From Barthelona sp. PCE (lineage: Eukaryota; Metamonada: BaSk clade): a DNA stretch of 64,000 bases. The stretch covers positions 744,001-808,000 of the forward strand of contig JAUFOR010000004.1 in NCBI GenBank assembly GCA_040285745.1, given 5' to 3'. The notes below the pieces were generated by a model that was given only the letters and a program-made list of their open reading frames with translations, was not told the DNA's origin and made no database searches. Shown one piece after another: positions 8,401 to 17,277 of this stretch (positions within the stretch are counted from its first letter, which is position 1; the number at the start of each line of letters is the position of its first letter). The position numbers and the translations under genes were made by a program.

Positions 8401-10459
8401 TATTCAGAATGATATGGCAGAGAAAATGGGAACAAAATTGGTTGAGTTGCAGTCTAATCTATCCATGTCTGTCAAACAGATTGATACGTTGCGTACAGAT
8501 CGGGATCGTCTTAAGAATACATTGCACAACACCCGTAAGGAGTTGAGTGAACTGCAGATGAACGTTGAGATGGAGAGAAGCGACAGTGGGTTCACAGAAA
8601 CCCAGGTTCGCATTCTCACTGAGCAGAACACATCATTGCTTGCACAAACTGAGCAGATGCGTCAGAGAACCAAGACGGTCATAGACGAAAACACCGCTTT
8701 GTTGAGCACTAACTCTTCCTTGAAGACTAATAATTCTGTTCTTGAGAACAGACTACGTGATTGGGATTTGATCATGTCCTGTTTCTCCATGTCTGCTCCC
8801 ATTGCGCAGTACCGTGATATTGTCAAGGGAATGTCCAACGTTGAGTTTAATAAGAGTATTATCGAGTTATTTGTGCAAAGTGTTTGCGCTTTTGAGCCTG
8901 ACACAATTTCTAAGTTGATCTCAGAGACTGTATTGGTTGATTCAACAGCAGATCGTGAGAATATCAGTCTTGCATCACTTACAGTGTGTTTATGTCTTGA
9001 GTATGCCAGATTATCAGCAGATTACGAAGTGAAGTCATTGAAGCTCAAAAGTCAGATGGAGTCAAGCGTTAAGATCAACGAGTTACGTAATCGTGTGGAC
9101 TCTGTCAAGACAAAGAACACTGAACTTAAGGCTACAATCGGAGAGCAGGTTGATGCATTATACAAGCTAAGGAGTAACCATGAGCAGGCGAACATAATCA
9201 TTTCACATCGAGATCTCGAGATTGAGCGCTTGAAAAAGGAGCTTGGCAAGGTTAAAAAGTCTCAGAAGATGATCGAAGACATGAGTCTGCTTATTGAGGG
9301 TCTACAAAGTGCCAAAAATCGATTGGAGAGTGAAGTAGATGCAAAAGATGATCGACTACGCAGCCTAGAGAACAGTAATAACGGTCTCAAGTCGAAGATC
9401 GAAGAAATGATCGGGCTGCTGAATGAACGAGAGACTGACAATCAGAGTTTGCAGAGATCTCTTGGCAAGGAGAAGGAACTGACGCTCATCCTTCAGGAGG
9501 AGAAGCGCATGGTCGTTGAGAAGCAGGGTACCCAGAAGACAGCCAACGATGATCTTTTGCAACAGATTGATACGCAGCGTATCCTCATTAGTGAGCTCGA
9601 ATCACACTCTCAGGAGCTGGAGGGGGCACTTTCCATTATGCGCAGCGAGAAGGCTCTGCTGAACAATGAGAAGGAGAAGCTGGAAGATGAACTTGAGGCA
9701 AAGAAGAGTGAGCTCACACAGGCCCTATCATCTGTAAGTGATAGTGGTCGTGAGATTTCCTCGTTAAAGATGTCCATGGCGGATATGACAGAACAGCTGC
9801 AGAGACCAGTGTTGGTTGAGTCAGGTGTATCAGCATCTGTTGAAACAACAGTGAATGGTGTTCAATGTGACTTAGGTGACAATTCCGACGCAATTATGCA
9901 GGAGAGCTTGCGCAATTATCAGAGCGAACGTGTTCTTCTGGCTGATAAGGTTACAGAGTTGCAAGATGAACTGGATCGAAATCACGATACTATCCGTAGA
10001 GAGGTGCGACAAGAGTTCATGGAGTTCTCTCAGCGTATTGAGTTTTACAAGAGTATTGTTGACTCATTAGATTGTTTTAAAACTCCTCACGACATTACTC
10101 TCATCAAGGAGAGGTATATTGCTTTGTTTGACAAGCTCAAGACAACACAAAACGAACTTGACGCAGTGAATTCTCGCGAGAAACAAATGGAGAAGGTTAT
10201 TGATGAGCTTAGAACCAAGTTCGACAATGTCTCCAAGAAATTAGAAGAAGCTAAGGAGACTATGCGCAATTCAAATGATGGAGCAACCACACTACGCCTG
10301 AGGAAGGAGTTGTATTCTGTGAGACAACAGTATCAAGGGTTATTCCATTCATACCGAGATATTTTGATTGATTATTCGTCTCTTCCCGATCATATGTCAA
10401 AGGTTGAGTTCTACAGGCGCGTGCTTGGTCGTGTTAATGATCAATTTGCCAAGTTATAG
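5417..10459 (+). CDS. Giant coiled-coil protein, 1680 aa
   Basis: A single uninterrupted frame of about 1680 residues, nearly all heptad-repeat coiled coil with many Glu, Lys, Leu, Gln and Arg. The first 40 residues are acidic and probably disordered (MTSEEPPLSHEPEVKSEETP). Breaks in the coil occur near residues 630-680 (a Ser/Thr-rich, Val/Ile-containing stretch around VPVAATSSDDFEVPKG) and around 1120-1190 (a more globular, Cys- and Phe-containing segment near LIMSCFSMSAPIAQYRD). No membrane span, motor or other catalytic domain is visible. Such rods are typical of centrosomal, basal-body, striated-fibre or golgin proteins. Composition alone cannot choose between these. The start at 5417 is the first in-frame ATG. 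Confidence 0.85.
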   Translation: MTSEEPPLSHEPEVKSEETPINDEEVYISGMASDLKLKINDVVSLRKSKNQSLKRRVKLLNQTCDGLREQLSSLTEQKLSLNNQLHDKEVEVTGLLQKIEDFRAEIQEGVSLRLAKDREISEQSISIDTLQAELETARSQLDLLQKEISLLKGLRTKNQELEIESKKFIHEIEVLRTDLQLEKDQVESLSQRLVVEKQKSSGSEEIIETEIRKRSHFFDEQIDKLTVKLDALETENDDLRERIYSINTENVDLKHHVDDKISNIRVLEGELSLTRSKIPTPRPPSISTMVMTELMHEDILEMETEQTQLKTVQYELDVALQRIRELEIIEKEHTSLRSDYNALRGDYESVLAKVDVLQVSEKRLNNENHNILKEKEKLFEETVHLQEELDLVADIKIENKELRDAVDRLKTQLFQANDESMQMENFMNEGKRALKQRVIDVESRDESIVQLEKENKGLRQKMLFEAEEFEIREDKLKKRIIKRDDEISVLNDELMHFNKKYDDTNEKLKQMVEDIGSLKPYKRKYDIQNDRMVEVRAENSELKKTNREVMAKLHDYERTKQHVKVADDRVSEMRQHVSVLERTVKKQSKEIDELATEKDIARREIDTLRSLLESTSVPVAATSSDDFEVPKGIFTQQHDVLTPILQNLSTGIIQSQVSMTQTIDLVRDQVVNVRESVAKRSTRDFVVQLKTVLFKFRELSKAHARLKSQHSDMAKRFELLKSTTLKMELLPSTSEEDILAFNQSTLQWKEDSMELADMRGKTIKRSEYDLTTSSLTAQLESTRQQLEQERKFMKESLTDLKEFYEGRINKMTDEHASQLEHQMSVKAETLMIETESLRETVAEQNKQIQFRNQFILKFKNLMPYISSLEGQLQQTNMLVARLLGLVRSVCEDGTRERVDNARIRHIRKKAHELMSAAEEIREMKVPTVIKSSTEKLMRENRELELHYANLKTFVFQVFNILEVEPDLDGSRLNDVLMVLTKLKHASMKDSIALSRIQNDMAEKMGTKLVELQSNLSMSVKQIDTLRTDRDRLKNTLHNTRKELSELQMNVEMERSDSGFTETQVRILTEQNTSLLAQTEQMRQRTKTVIDENTALLSTNSSLKTNNSVLENRLRDWDLIMSCFSMSAPIAQYRDIVKGMSNVEFNKSIIELFVQSVCAFEPDTISKLISETVLVDSTADRENISLASLTVCLCLEYARLSADYEVKSLKLKSQMESSVKINELRNRVDSVKTKNTELKATIGEQVDALYKLRSNHEQANIIISHRDLEIERLKKELGKVKKSQKMIEDMSLLIEGLQSAKNRLESEVDAKDDRLRSLENSNNGLKSKIEEMIGLLNERETDNQSLQRSLGKEKELTLILQEEKRMVVEKQGTQKTANDDLLQQIDTQRILISELESHSQELEGALSIMRSEKALLNNEKEKLEDELEAKKSELTQALSSVSDSGREISSLKMSMADMTEQLQRPVLVESGVSASVETTVNGVQCDLGDNSDAIMQESLRNYQSERVLLADKVTELQDELDRNHDTIRREVRQEFMEFSQRIEFYKSIVDSLDCFKTPHDITLIKERYIALFDKLKTTQNELDAVNSREKQMEKVIDELRTKFDNVSKKLEEAKETMRNSNDGATTLRLRKELYSVRQQYQGLFHSYRDILIDYSSLPDHMSKVEFYRRVLGRVNDQFAKL

Positions 10460-10650
10460 TCTCATTTTGTGTAAAAAAATACCTGCTTTTTTTTGTGCAT
10501 TCAGTTTTGTTATTTAATATTGTCAATGAGTGGATTACACGGAATAAGATCTGAAAGACAAGAAAAAGAAACATTAGAAGATAATAAGGACTTGTTACAA
10601 TTTCTTTAGCTCTTTCATTTTTTCAAAACTTTTTTCAGCTTTCTCTTGTG

Positions 10651-11526
10651 ATGATTGTTGTATTGGGCGCTTTCAATTACGATTTATGTGCATACGGTGA
10701 ACGTTTTGCAGAACCTGGTGAGACTCTGCATTATCAAAGCTTTGAGACCGGTGTTGGTGGTAAAGGATCCAACTCAGCATGCGCAGCTGCCGTTTTGGGG
10801 GGCCAAGATGTCCATTTTATTGGTTCTGTTGGTAAGGATAAGTTTGCTGAAGAGTTTATGGAGAGTATGAGTAAGTTTGGTGTCAAAATGCACGTCTTGG
10901 AACACAAAGACGTTAGCAGCGGCGTTGCAATGATTAACATTGTAGAATCAGGTGAGAATTCAATTGTGATCGTCAATGGGGCAAATAATCATTTTACAAA
11001 TATGCATATCAGTGATTTTCCTCACTGGAACAGCGCCAATATGCTGATCTGCCAGTGCGAGATTCCATGGGAATATAACGCATTTGCCCTGCAGCATGCA
11101 AGAGAGAGAGGTATTTCAACGATTCTAAATCTTGCGCCTGCAGTCATTCCCAAAGACAGGTATTTCCTCAAGGACGTACAGTACCTCATTTGCAACGAAA
11201 TTGAGAAGCAGATGTTGGATGATGCTGTTGCTAGAGATGAAATCGAGTTCCCTGAAGGAATTATTTTCATCATCAGTCTTGGCGAAAAGGGAGCTATGCT
11301 CCTGAAAAACGGAATAGAGACACACGTAGATGGTCTCCAGGTTGATGTAGTGGATTCAACTGGTGCAGGTGACTGCCTGGTAGGATCATTCGCACATTTC
11401 AAGAGTGAAGGTTTGGAAGACAGCCAAGCATTGGCTAAAGCGTGTCAGGTTGCTTCATACTGCGTGGAGAGACGTGGAACTCAGAAATCTTATCGTTCTC
11501 TTAGAGATTTACCACCTCTTCAATAG
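10651..11526 (+). CDS. Ribokinase-type (PfkB family) sugar kinase
   Basis: Predicted 291-residue PfkB-family carbohydrate kinase, most like ribokinase, which makes ribose 5-phosphate from ribose and ATP. Seen: N-terminal strand MIVVLGAFNYDL, the sugar-binding GGKGSN (36-41) and the C-terminal signature DSTGAGD with catalytic Asp241 and the anion hole before it. The length is typical of ribokinases (about 300). Ribokinase usually has 'N-D' in the first strand-loop, and here AFNYD is close. An adenosine or fructose kinase is less likely given the short length and GGKGSN box. No targeting sequence is seen, so it is probably cytosolic. The start is the ATG at 10651. Confidence 0.85.
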   Translation: MIVVLGAFNYDLCAYGERFAEPGETLHYQSFETGVGGKGSNSACAAAVLGGQDVHFIGSVGKDKFAEEFMESMSKFGVKMHVLEHKDVSSGVAMINIVESGENSIVIVNGANNHFTNMHISDFPHWNSANMLICQCEIPWEYNAFALQHARERGISTILNLAPAVIPKDRYFLKDVQYLICNEIEKQMLDDAVARDEIEFPEGIIFIISLGEKGAMLLKNGIETHVDGLQVDVVDSTGAGDCLVGSFAHFKSEGLEDSQALAKACQVASYCVERRGTQKSYRSLRDLPPLQ

Positions 11527-11778
11527 CAGGTTGGTGTATGTGTGATATTTTGAATAAATTAGTTACATGGTGATGTGACTTTGAGTGTTGCGCTGTTTAA
11601 CAGTTGTAAATACAGAGACTAAGAAACTTTAGTAAAAGGAAGCCTGCTATCTCTGCTATCTTTATACTACAAATAAAACTTTCTAAAAGGCTGCCAAGTA
11701 TCATAAAAACTCTACTGTGCTGCAGAATAAGCTGTTAAATAGCAAAAAACCCCTTATCTCTTTTTTAACTAATTTATC

Positions 11779-12500
11779 ATGTCTGACATCGAAATTGAAG
11801 GTACCATCGATTCTGGATCCCTTACCTACCCCAAGCAAGCCACTTCTATCCGTAAGGGTGAGGTTGTCGTATGTTCTTTTATTGCTTTTTCTTGTTGCAT
11901 GTTGTTTTTGAGTGTTTAAGATGTACACAAATCTTAATCTGCAACCTAAAAGATCACAATTTGCTTTTGAGCAGATAGGTTCGTTGACCAGCCCAACTTT
12001 TCTAGTTTAAGTTATTGACTGCATATTTTGTTGTTTTACTATCTAGAAACACTCACAAGCTTCAGGCCCGAGATGCTAATACTGATAAAACTTACATTTA
12101 GTTGTTCAAGGATCAGTTCCCCTGCAGAATTGTCAACACCCGTACTTCCAAGACTGGTAAGCACGGTCACGCTAAGGTCGTTATGACTGGTTTGGATATC
12201 TTCTCTGGAAACAAGCACGAGCTTATGATCTCCGGTTCCCACGATGTTCAAGCTGTCAACGTTTCCCGTCGTACTCTTGTCCTTCAGGAGGTTAGCGAGG
12301 ATGATGGTGCCTGGTTTGGTTCCCTTCTCGACCCCGAATCCTTTGAGGTTGAGGAGATCCGTATTAAGGAGGAGCTTGCTAAGGAGCTTCAGCCCGCTGT
12401 TGCCGAGGCTGAGGAGTCTGGTGAGAAAGAGGTTCAGGTTGTTGTTCTGGGTGCCATGAACATGACCGCCATTGATTCATTCAAGCACGTTGCCTTGTAA
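11779..12500 (+). CDS. EIF5A: Translation factor eIF5A (two exons)
   Basis: Predicted 162-residue eIF5A from exons 11779-11868 and 12102-12500. eIF5A is the hypusine-carrying factor that rescues ribosomes stalled on difficult peptide bonds and aids termination. Exon 1 encodes MSDIEIEGTIDSGSLTYPKQ...RKGEVV. Exon 2 continues LFKDQFPCRIVNTRTSKTGKHGHAK, containing the hypusination loop (modified Lys in TGKHGH). The C-terminal half is the OB fold. The coding region is C-ending in codon use compared with its neighbours, as expected for a highly expressed gene. The implied substrate needs deoxyhypusine synthase elsewhere in the genome. An AATAAA-like signal follows the stop. Confidence 0.95.
11869..12101 (+). 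other. Intron of eIF5A gene (233 nt)
   Basis: Phase 0 intron, GTATGTTCTT to ACTTACATTTAG. It is the longest intron in the window. A second branch-like GCTAATAC lies about 25 bases before the acceptor. Splicing restores the conserved eIF5A segment across residues 30/31. Confidence 0.9.
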
Positions 12501-12555
12501 AATCTCCAAGTATCTTCTGAATAAATGTTAACGGAATTCTTTTATTAGAAGAATC

Positions 12556-14497
12556 TTATTCTTTCCAGGCAGTGTCGCCTTCATAGTCTTTTAGGTCCTC
12601 ATGACAATACTTTTTCATTAACTTTTCTAATCCGTTCAATCGTCTTTGTTCAGCACCCAACTTTAAACCACTTAAAAACGCTAAACCAAAGAAATCACTG
12701 TCTACAACTTCACGTTTGATCTTTTGATCATCTTTTCTGCTTTGTAAAGGAGGATTACGAATGAACTCTCCATTTTCATCTGCAAATACTGTGCATTGCT
12801 CCATTGCTCCATCAAGATCTAGCTTAATATCACGCAAAGTAACTCTTGCCTGGTTAATTTGATCCAGGAAAGCAGCACTAAAACGTACGCCCTTGTGTTT
12901 TTGCAAGAGCTCAATATAACCTGTAATATTGTGTAAGTTAGTGGTTAAGGCCCAGCCATGGAAATCGGTTTCTGTGAAAAGACAACGGGTCATGATTTCA
13001 AGTTTTACGCATATCCAACGGTAGGCTAATACATGAATCTGGGAAACTTGGGCAAATTGAATTAATTCATCAATGTACCACATGACCTCATTCTGAACTA
13101 GGAAATCCTTCCTACAAGAGAACTTTGTGAGCTCAACAACACTCTCTTCGAGCATCCCAGCACGAATATAAATTTTTGCTAAAATATTGCTGAGACAACG
13201 GTCATTCACGTCTGAAGCAACTGCTCTGCATCCATATTCAATTGCACGGTCGTTTTGGCCTAAGTAAGAATAACACTCTGCTACAAACATCAACTCAAAT
13301 GGATCATGGAAGTCTACATCCAAATCATCAGCAGTTATTGTTTCGGTAAGGCGCAGAAGCTTGACATGGTGAAAAGCCTTCTTCTCATGCTCGATGGCAT
13401 CGACTGCCTCATGCATTAATTCAGAACATTTAAAAAATTCAAATTCAACACAACACTCCAACAAATTGAAAGCTCTCTTACGACGGTTCAATAGCGAGAC
13501 GAGCGTCTGCTTTGCCTTCTCTTTCTCACCCTGCTTGAACAACAGCTCAATTAACTGTAATTCAGCTGATAGAGAGCCTGCTTCGACCAACTCCATCAAG
13601 AAGCCGACCTTCTCTTCCTCCTCCTTTCTGTTGAGGCATGTTAAGATAGACTCTGCAGAGTGGATGTTGTACTGTAATAACTCATTTTCCATGCGAATAA
13701 CGCTGTTTTCATCATTCATTTTTTCATAAATCTTGATCAAAAGTTTCTTGATCGCAACGGTATCTCTAAAGTTTTCAAAGTTTTCTGTAATAAGCTCAAG
13801 CGCAGTCGCACATTCACCCATCCCATAGTAGCACAGAGCTTTTAAGTAGGTTAACTGCTCATATGAATTAGGGACCATTCTCTGGAATGCCTTTTCATCG
13901 TTAACCTTGATATCATCAATGGCTCTGAGGTGATCTAGCGCATCAGTGTATGCTCCCATCAGGTAGCAGACAACAAAAAACCTCAAACGGTTGACAAAGT
14001 GACGAGGGTTCTGCATAAATAGAATTCGTGCAATCTCAAAAGCATTTTGGTAATCCTGTAGGCTCAGAGCGTTCTCAAACATTTTCGAGCGTACAAACAA
14101 AGGGATGCCGCTTGAGTTCGCTTCAGCCATTTTAATGTAACGATTGAATGATGTTTGTGATTGTGGAATATCTCTTGCAGTTCTGAAGATAATACCCATA
14201 GTCTTCCATGCAAAAGCAGACTTCATGGCCCCACGGAGCCCCTTTCGACCGATTTCCAGTGCTTCATCCACTTTATGTAGACTTTCAAGGAAAAGTGCCT
14301 CTAAGCACAAAAGTTCTCCTTCGTTTGGATACTTCTTGATCAGCTTACGGGTTTCCTTGAGCCCTTGCTGATAGTTTTGCTTGTCGTACATTGACTAAAC
14401 ATGAGTTAAAAATACGTGTAGTGAGATAAAGTTAACATACAAGTGCTTCAGACAGCCTTGTCTTGTCCCTGTTCGTTGTCGGTTCAAATAAATCCAT
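12556..14497 (-). CDS. NAA15: NatA auxiliary subunit NAA15 (two exons)
   Basis: Predicted 631-residue TPR scaffold of the NatA N-terminal acetyltransferase, which anchors the catalytic NAA10 at the ribosome exit. Exon 1 (14497-14441) encodes MDLFEPTTNRDKTRLSEAL. Exon 2 (14394-12556) continues SMYDKQNYQQGLKETRKLI, matching the family's opening 'YE-KQY--GLK---QIL'. Helical TPR-like hairpins follow throughout, including GLRGAMKSAFAWKTMG, comparable to the GLRNDLKSHVCWHVYG block of animal NAA15. Animal and yeast forms are about 850 residues, so this one is shorter at the C-terminus. It is divergent from the BORCS8-like gene, with 67 bases between start codons. Confidence 0.85.
14395..14440 (-). 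other. Intron of NAA15 gene (46 nt)
   Basis: Phase 0, GTATGTTAAC to AACTCATGTTTAG on the minus strand. It separates a 19-codon first exon from the rest. The short exon is in frame and supplies the expected helix before the KQNYQQGLK motif. Confidence 0.8.
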
Positions 14498-14564
14498 GTG
14501 AAATTGTGAAACCCCAATATACGGATAAAAAAGGTGAAACACTTTTTCATCCCATTTCATTTAA

Positions 14565-15344
14565 ATGAGGGACATTCTTTCGCTCAGTATAGCACATGAC
14601 GAAGTTGCAGAGGTATTGAAGGATGAACCAACGTTGTATGTTGAGTCTCCAAGTTCAATTGTTTCTAAACACTCAATGCATATTCATAACATAACATCAC
14701 AATTGGTGAATGATGCCACACAAACAATGTATATCATTGCAAACGAACCTACTGTTGGATACTACCACGTAAATGACAACATCGAAACGGCTATCCACCG
14801 TGTATCAAAGGTCAAGGGGGATTTGACGCACACAGACCGCATGTTGATCGATATGAACAACGTTTGCACTAAAGGGAATGAGTTATTCAAGAAATTACCT
14901 TCTTTTGGTTCTACTCTTACTACTCTTACCAAAGCTCTAGCTACTTCCAAGGAGATAGTCGACAAGCGCCTTAAGAAGCTTGAGGAGGAAGAGAAGGCAG
15001 CATTTGAGGAGAAAGAGAGGGAAAAGGAACGTGTAATAGCTGCAGCTCAGATTGTAGAAATTGAATCTGAAGAAGAGAAACCAGAAATCGTAAACGAAAC
15101 GTCAGATGACGAGACATTGGAGGAGATAGGGAGCGAGGAAGAATTAGCTCTTCCCTCAAAGGAGACAACACCTGTCTTATCTGTATTTGAAATGAGTTCC
15201 CGGGAGGTTACACCAGTTCAAGAGTTGGAGAACGATAAAAAAGAAGAACAAGCTGCGGTTGTTGATCTTTTTACAAAATCAATTACAAGATCAGCTAGTG
15301 GAAAACGTAGCCGTGCAATGATGTTACGACCAAAAGCGCTCTAG
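14565..15344 (+). CDS. BORCS8: BORCS8-like BORC subunit
   Basis: Predicted 259-residue protein. Residues about 45-135 match the BORCS8 (MEF2BNB) family. The diagnostic block is TMYIIANEPTVGYYHVNDNI, against vertebrate 'VYVLANEPSVALYRLQEHV', followed by helices and a conserved Asn/Lys-rich segment. BORC recruits the small GTPase Arl8 to lysosomes so that they couple to kinesin and also bind HOPS. Human BORCS8 is about 119 residues. This one has a 45-residue N-terminal extension and a long acidic, Glu-rich C-terminal half (140-259) ending in a basic RSASGKRSRAMMLRPKAL. The assignment rests on one domain and is good but not certain. Whether the partner BORC subunits exist here cannot be seen. 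Confidence 0.7.
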   Translation: MRDILSLSIAHDEVAEVLKDEPTLYVESPSSIVSKHSMHIHNITSQLVNDATQTMYIIANEPTVGYYHVNDNIETAIHRVSKVKGDLTHTDRMLIDMNNVCTKGNELFKKLPSFGSTLTTLTKALATSKEIVDKRLKKLEEEEKAAFEEKEREKERVIAAAQIVEIESEEEKPEIVNETSDDETLEEIGSEEELALPSKETTPVLSVFEMSSREVTPVQELENDKKEEQAAVVDLFTKSITRSASGKRSRAMMLRPKAL

Positions 15345-15369
15345 TTTACTATTATTATTATTAAAATAT

Positions 15370-15882
15370 CTATTTTCGTTGCGGTTTTTTATCGCACACT
15401 CGTTGTTTAGGGACTACACCATTGAGAATATCATTGGCTATAGCTTGAGCCTCTTCCTCATCAATAGCCTCATGGTATTTGCCATCGACAGTAATGACAG
15501 GACCACAACAACAAGCACCCAAGCATTCAACATGACGTACTGTCACTTTTTCGTCTAGAAGACTGTGAAATTTGTCAAGGACCGCATCACTGCCCCGGAG
15601 AGAGCAAGGTCCACCAGTGCATACTTGTACTATATGGTCTCCAACAGGTTCACGATTGAACATAGAATAAAAAGTAACAGTTTCAAAGATTTCCTCTTCT
15701 TTGACATCAAAGTAATTCGATAGCTCATTGACATCATCATCAGATATCCAACCTGTATGATTTTGAAGTTCTGTAAGTGCTGGGATTATGGCTGACCGAG
15801 GATGATTGGCAAAGAGCAATTTTAGTTCCTTCATAGCCGGCAGCAGCCCCTTGGAAAAATTCCTTGCGATATAAGTTAGCAT
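15370..15882 (-). CDS. NDUFV2: 24-kDa NADH dehydrogenase-type [2Fe-2S] protein (NuoE/NDUFV2)
   Basis: Predicted 170-residue thioredoxin-fold ferredoxin. The four cluster ligands are Cys88 and Cys93 (CTGGPC) and Cys120 and Cys124 (CLGAC). In complex I this subunit pairs with the 51-kDa flavoprotein (NuoF) to oxidise NADH. In hydrogenosomes of trichomonads the same pair exists without the rest of complex I and is linked to ferredoxin and hydrogenase. The leader MLTYIARNFSKGLLPAMK is short, basic and lacks acids, fitting an organelle targeting signal. Two additional cysteines (125 and 126) follow the last ligand directly, which is unusual. The domain is full length, with a basic C-terminal tail. 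Confidence 0.9.
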   Translation of the reverse strand: MLTYIARNFSKGLLPAMKELKLLFANHPRSAIIPALTELQNHTGWISDDDVNELSNYFDVKEEEIFETVTFYSMFNREPVGDHIVQVCTGGPCSLRGSDAVLDKFHSLLDEKVTVRHVECLGACCCGPVITVDGKYHEAIDEEEAQAIANDILNGVVPKQRVCDKKPQRK

Positions 15883-15955
15883 TTATCGATTGATAAAGGA
15901 TATTTGTGAGTTAACACAACACATTGTGGTATCTTACATAATTCAAGACGCAGCG

Positions 15956-16332
15956 ATGGGTAAGCATTGTTATGTGTGCTGTATAATCCATATTGGCTCC
16001 TTAACATTGCCTCTAACATGATTTTTATTTTTACACTTGCCTATTTAGAATTCAGAATACATTTTCAGAGCTGGGCATGCTATCGTGGCCATGTGTACTG
16101 TGGATGATGTTATGACGAGCATAAAACTGTTTGTCTTTTTGCCTCCTTTTTGCAAGTGGATGGGCGTTTAGATATTACAATACCAGAAAGACCATTTAAC
16201 TCACCAGTAAGGTTTGTTAATTCTAATGAAAGGAATTCAGCAAATTATAAGGATAGCAAGAATCATTTATTGGGTCTTTTCTTAGTATTGCTTTTTATCA
16301 TTTATTTTGTGTATATAATTTTTTTTTCATAA
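15956..16332 (+). CDS. Candidate 54-residue tail-anchored microprotein (4-base first exon)
   Basis: Proposed model: exon 1 ATGG (15956-15959), intron 15960-16171 (GTAAGC to GGGCGTTTAG), exon 2 16172-16332. The product starts MDITIPERPFNSPVRFVNSN, then a polar stretch and a 23-residue hydrophobic C-terminus (HLLGLFLVLLFIIYFVYIIFFS). That makes it a single-span tail-anchored protein. An alternative acceptor at 16048 (CTATTTAG) keeps the same downstream frame but puts an in-frame TGA at 16105-16107, so I prefer the longer intron. The 3' part is clearly coding-like; the 5' part is uncertain. Function unknown; it may be an ER or organelle membrane adaptor. The start codon lies 73 bases from that of the divergent NuoE-like gene. 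Confidence 0.4.
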
Positions 16333-16570
16333 AAGCTCTTTCATTTAAAAAATGTTTTGTGTTTTTGAAATGTTAATCTCCATATTGGTTATGAAGGTTT
16401 ACTTTAAGCGCTTTTACATAAAAATTAACAGAGATAGTGATGTTATTCTGAACTATTTAGCAGTTTAAATTATATTTGAGATGGATAACTTGGTTTGAAT
16501 ATGTAAAAGTTTTTGCTACTATTTTTGGTTTTGCTTTTAAAGATTTTTTTTCGTTTACACAGCTTGTTTA

Positions 16571-16945
16571 ATGTGGGGTGTTGAAGCACATACCGATGAA
16601 GAATGTGAATTTAGCGAAGATTACGTTGAAATATTAGAACCAGATTTGCTGATTTGTGCTCCGGAGCCACCTTTAATGGATGTTCCAGCAGAATCGTTGC
16701 ACGCTTACTACCCAGATGCAGATGATATGCTAGAAGATTTTCATGAACTAGTACATGATTACATTCCCCATGTCAGAGATTTTGAAGATATTCCATATTT
16801 TGGAAGTGGTAATGTATCCAATATAACAGCTGAAGACATTAATGAAGCAGAAGAAAGCTTTGTTCAGAGCAAACAAAAGCAAAATGGCTATTATTTTGTA
16901 ATATTTTTTATTTTCTACCTAGTGTTTCTTTTGTTTGATTTGTGA
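16571..16945 (+). CDS. Acidic tail-anchored membrane protein, 124 aa
   Basis: I do not recognise it. Residues 1-105 are strongly acidic (MWGVEAHTDEECEFSEDYVE..., then YYPDADDMLEDFHELVHDYIPH), followed by a few basic residues (QSKQKQ). A single C-terminal hydrophobic segment (about 106-124, GYYFVIFFIFYLVFLLFDL) completes it. This is the layout of a tail-anchored protein with a cytosolic acidic head. It follows another small tail-anchored candidate on the same strand by 238 bases. The two share layout but no clear sequence similarity, apart from being polar heads with aromatic-rich anchors. The first ATG is used; no upstream exon could be supported. Confidence 0.6.
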   Translation: MWGVEAHTDEECEFSEDYVEILEPDLLICAPEPPLMDVPAESLHAYYPDADDMLEDFHELVHDYIPHVRDFEDIPYFGSGNVSNITAEDINEAEESFVQSKQKQNGYYFVIFFIFYLVFLLFDL

Positions 16946-17277
16946 TTCAGTTTTTGTATTATGTTTTAATGGTTAACAAGTATTTTTTGACTTTGGTATA
17001 GGTACTAAGGTTGTTTGTTTGTGGTTCTCTGACAAGAAGTCAAATGCACGCTACGTGAATGGTTTTGAGCCAGTTATCAATTGTGAAGTCTTCTTGTTTC
17101 AATTATGTGTAGTGTATTGATGTGGAGCAGGAAAGTTTTTAATCAAAGAAAGCCTGTTTTTTGTTATTTTTTCCGAATTTGGTCAGTAAATCAATAGATT
17201 ATTCAAATATTTATACTTGAATGGTAGTTTAATATGTTTTTACAATGTATATGAGCGGTAAAGCTGTCATATTCTGA
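16946..17277. other. Convergent intergenic region
   Basis: A 332-base AT-rich stretch between the tail-anchored protein gene and centrin, which converge here. It presumably holds both 3' UTRs. No RNA gene, repeat or coding signal was seen. Confidence 0.6.

Noticed and set aside
16049-16332. Selenoprotein reading through TGA at 16105-16107
   Set aside because: The frame is open on both sides and gives a CG-U-C context, but no convincing SECIS was found downstream and a simpler splice avoids the TGA.
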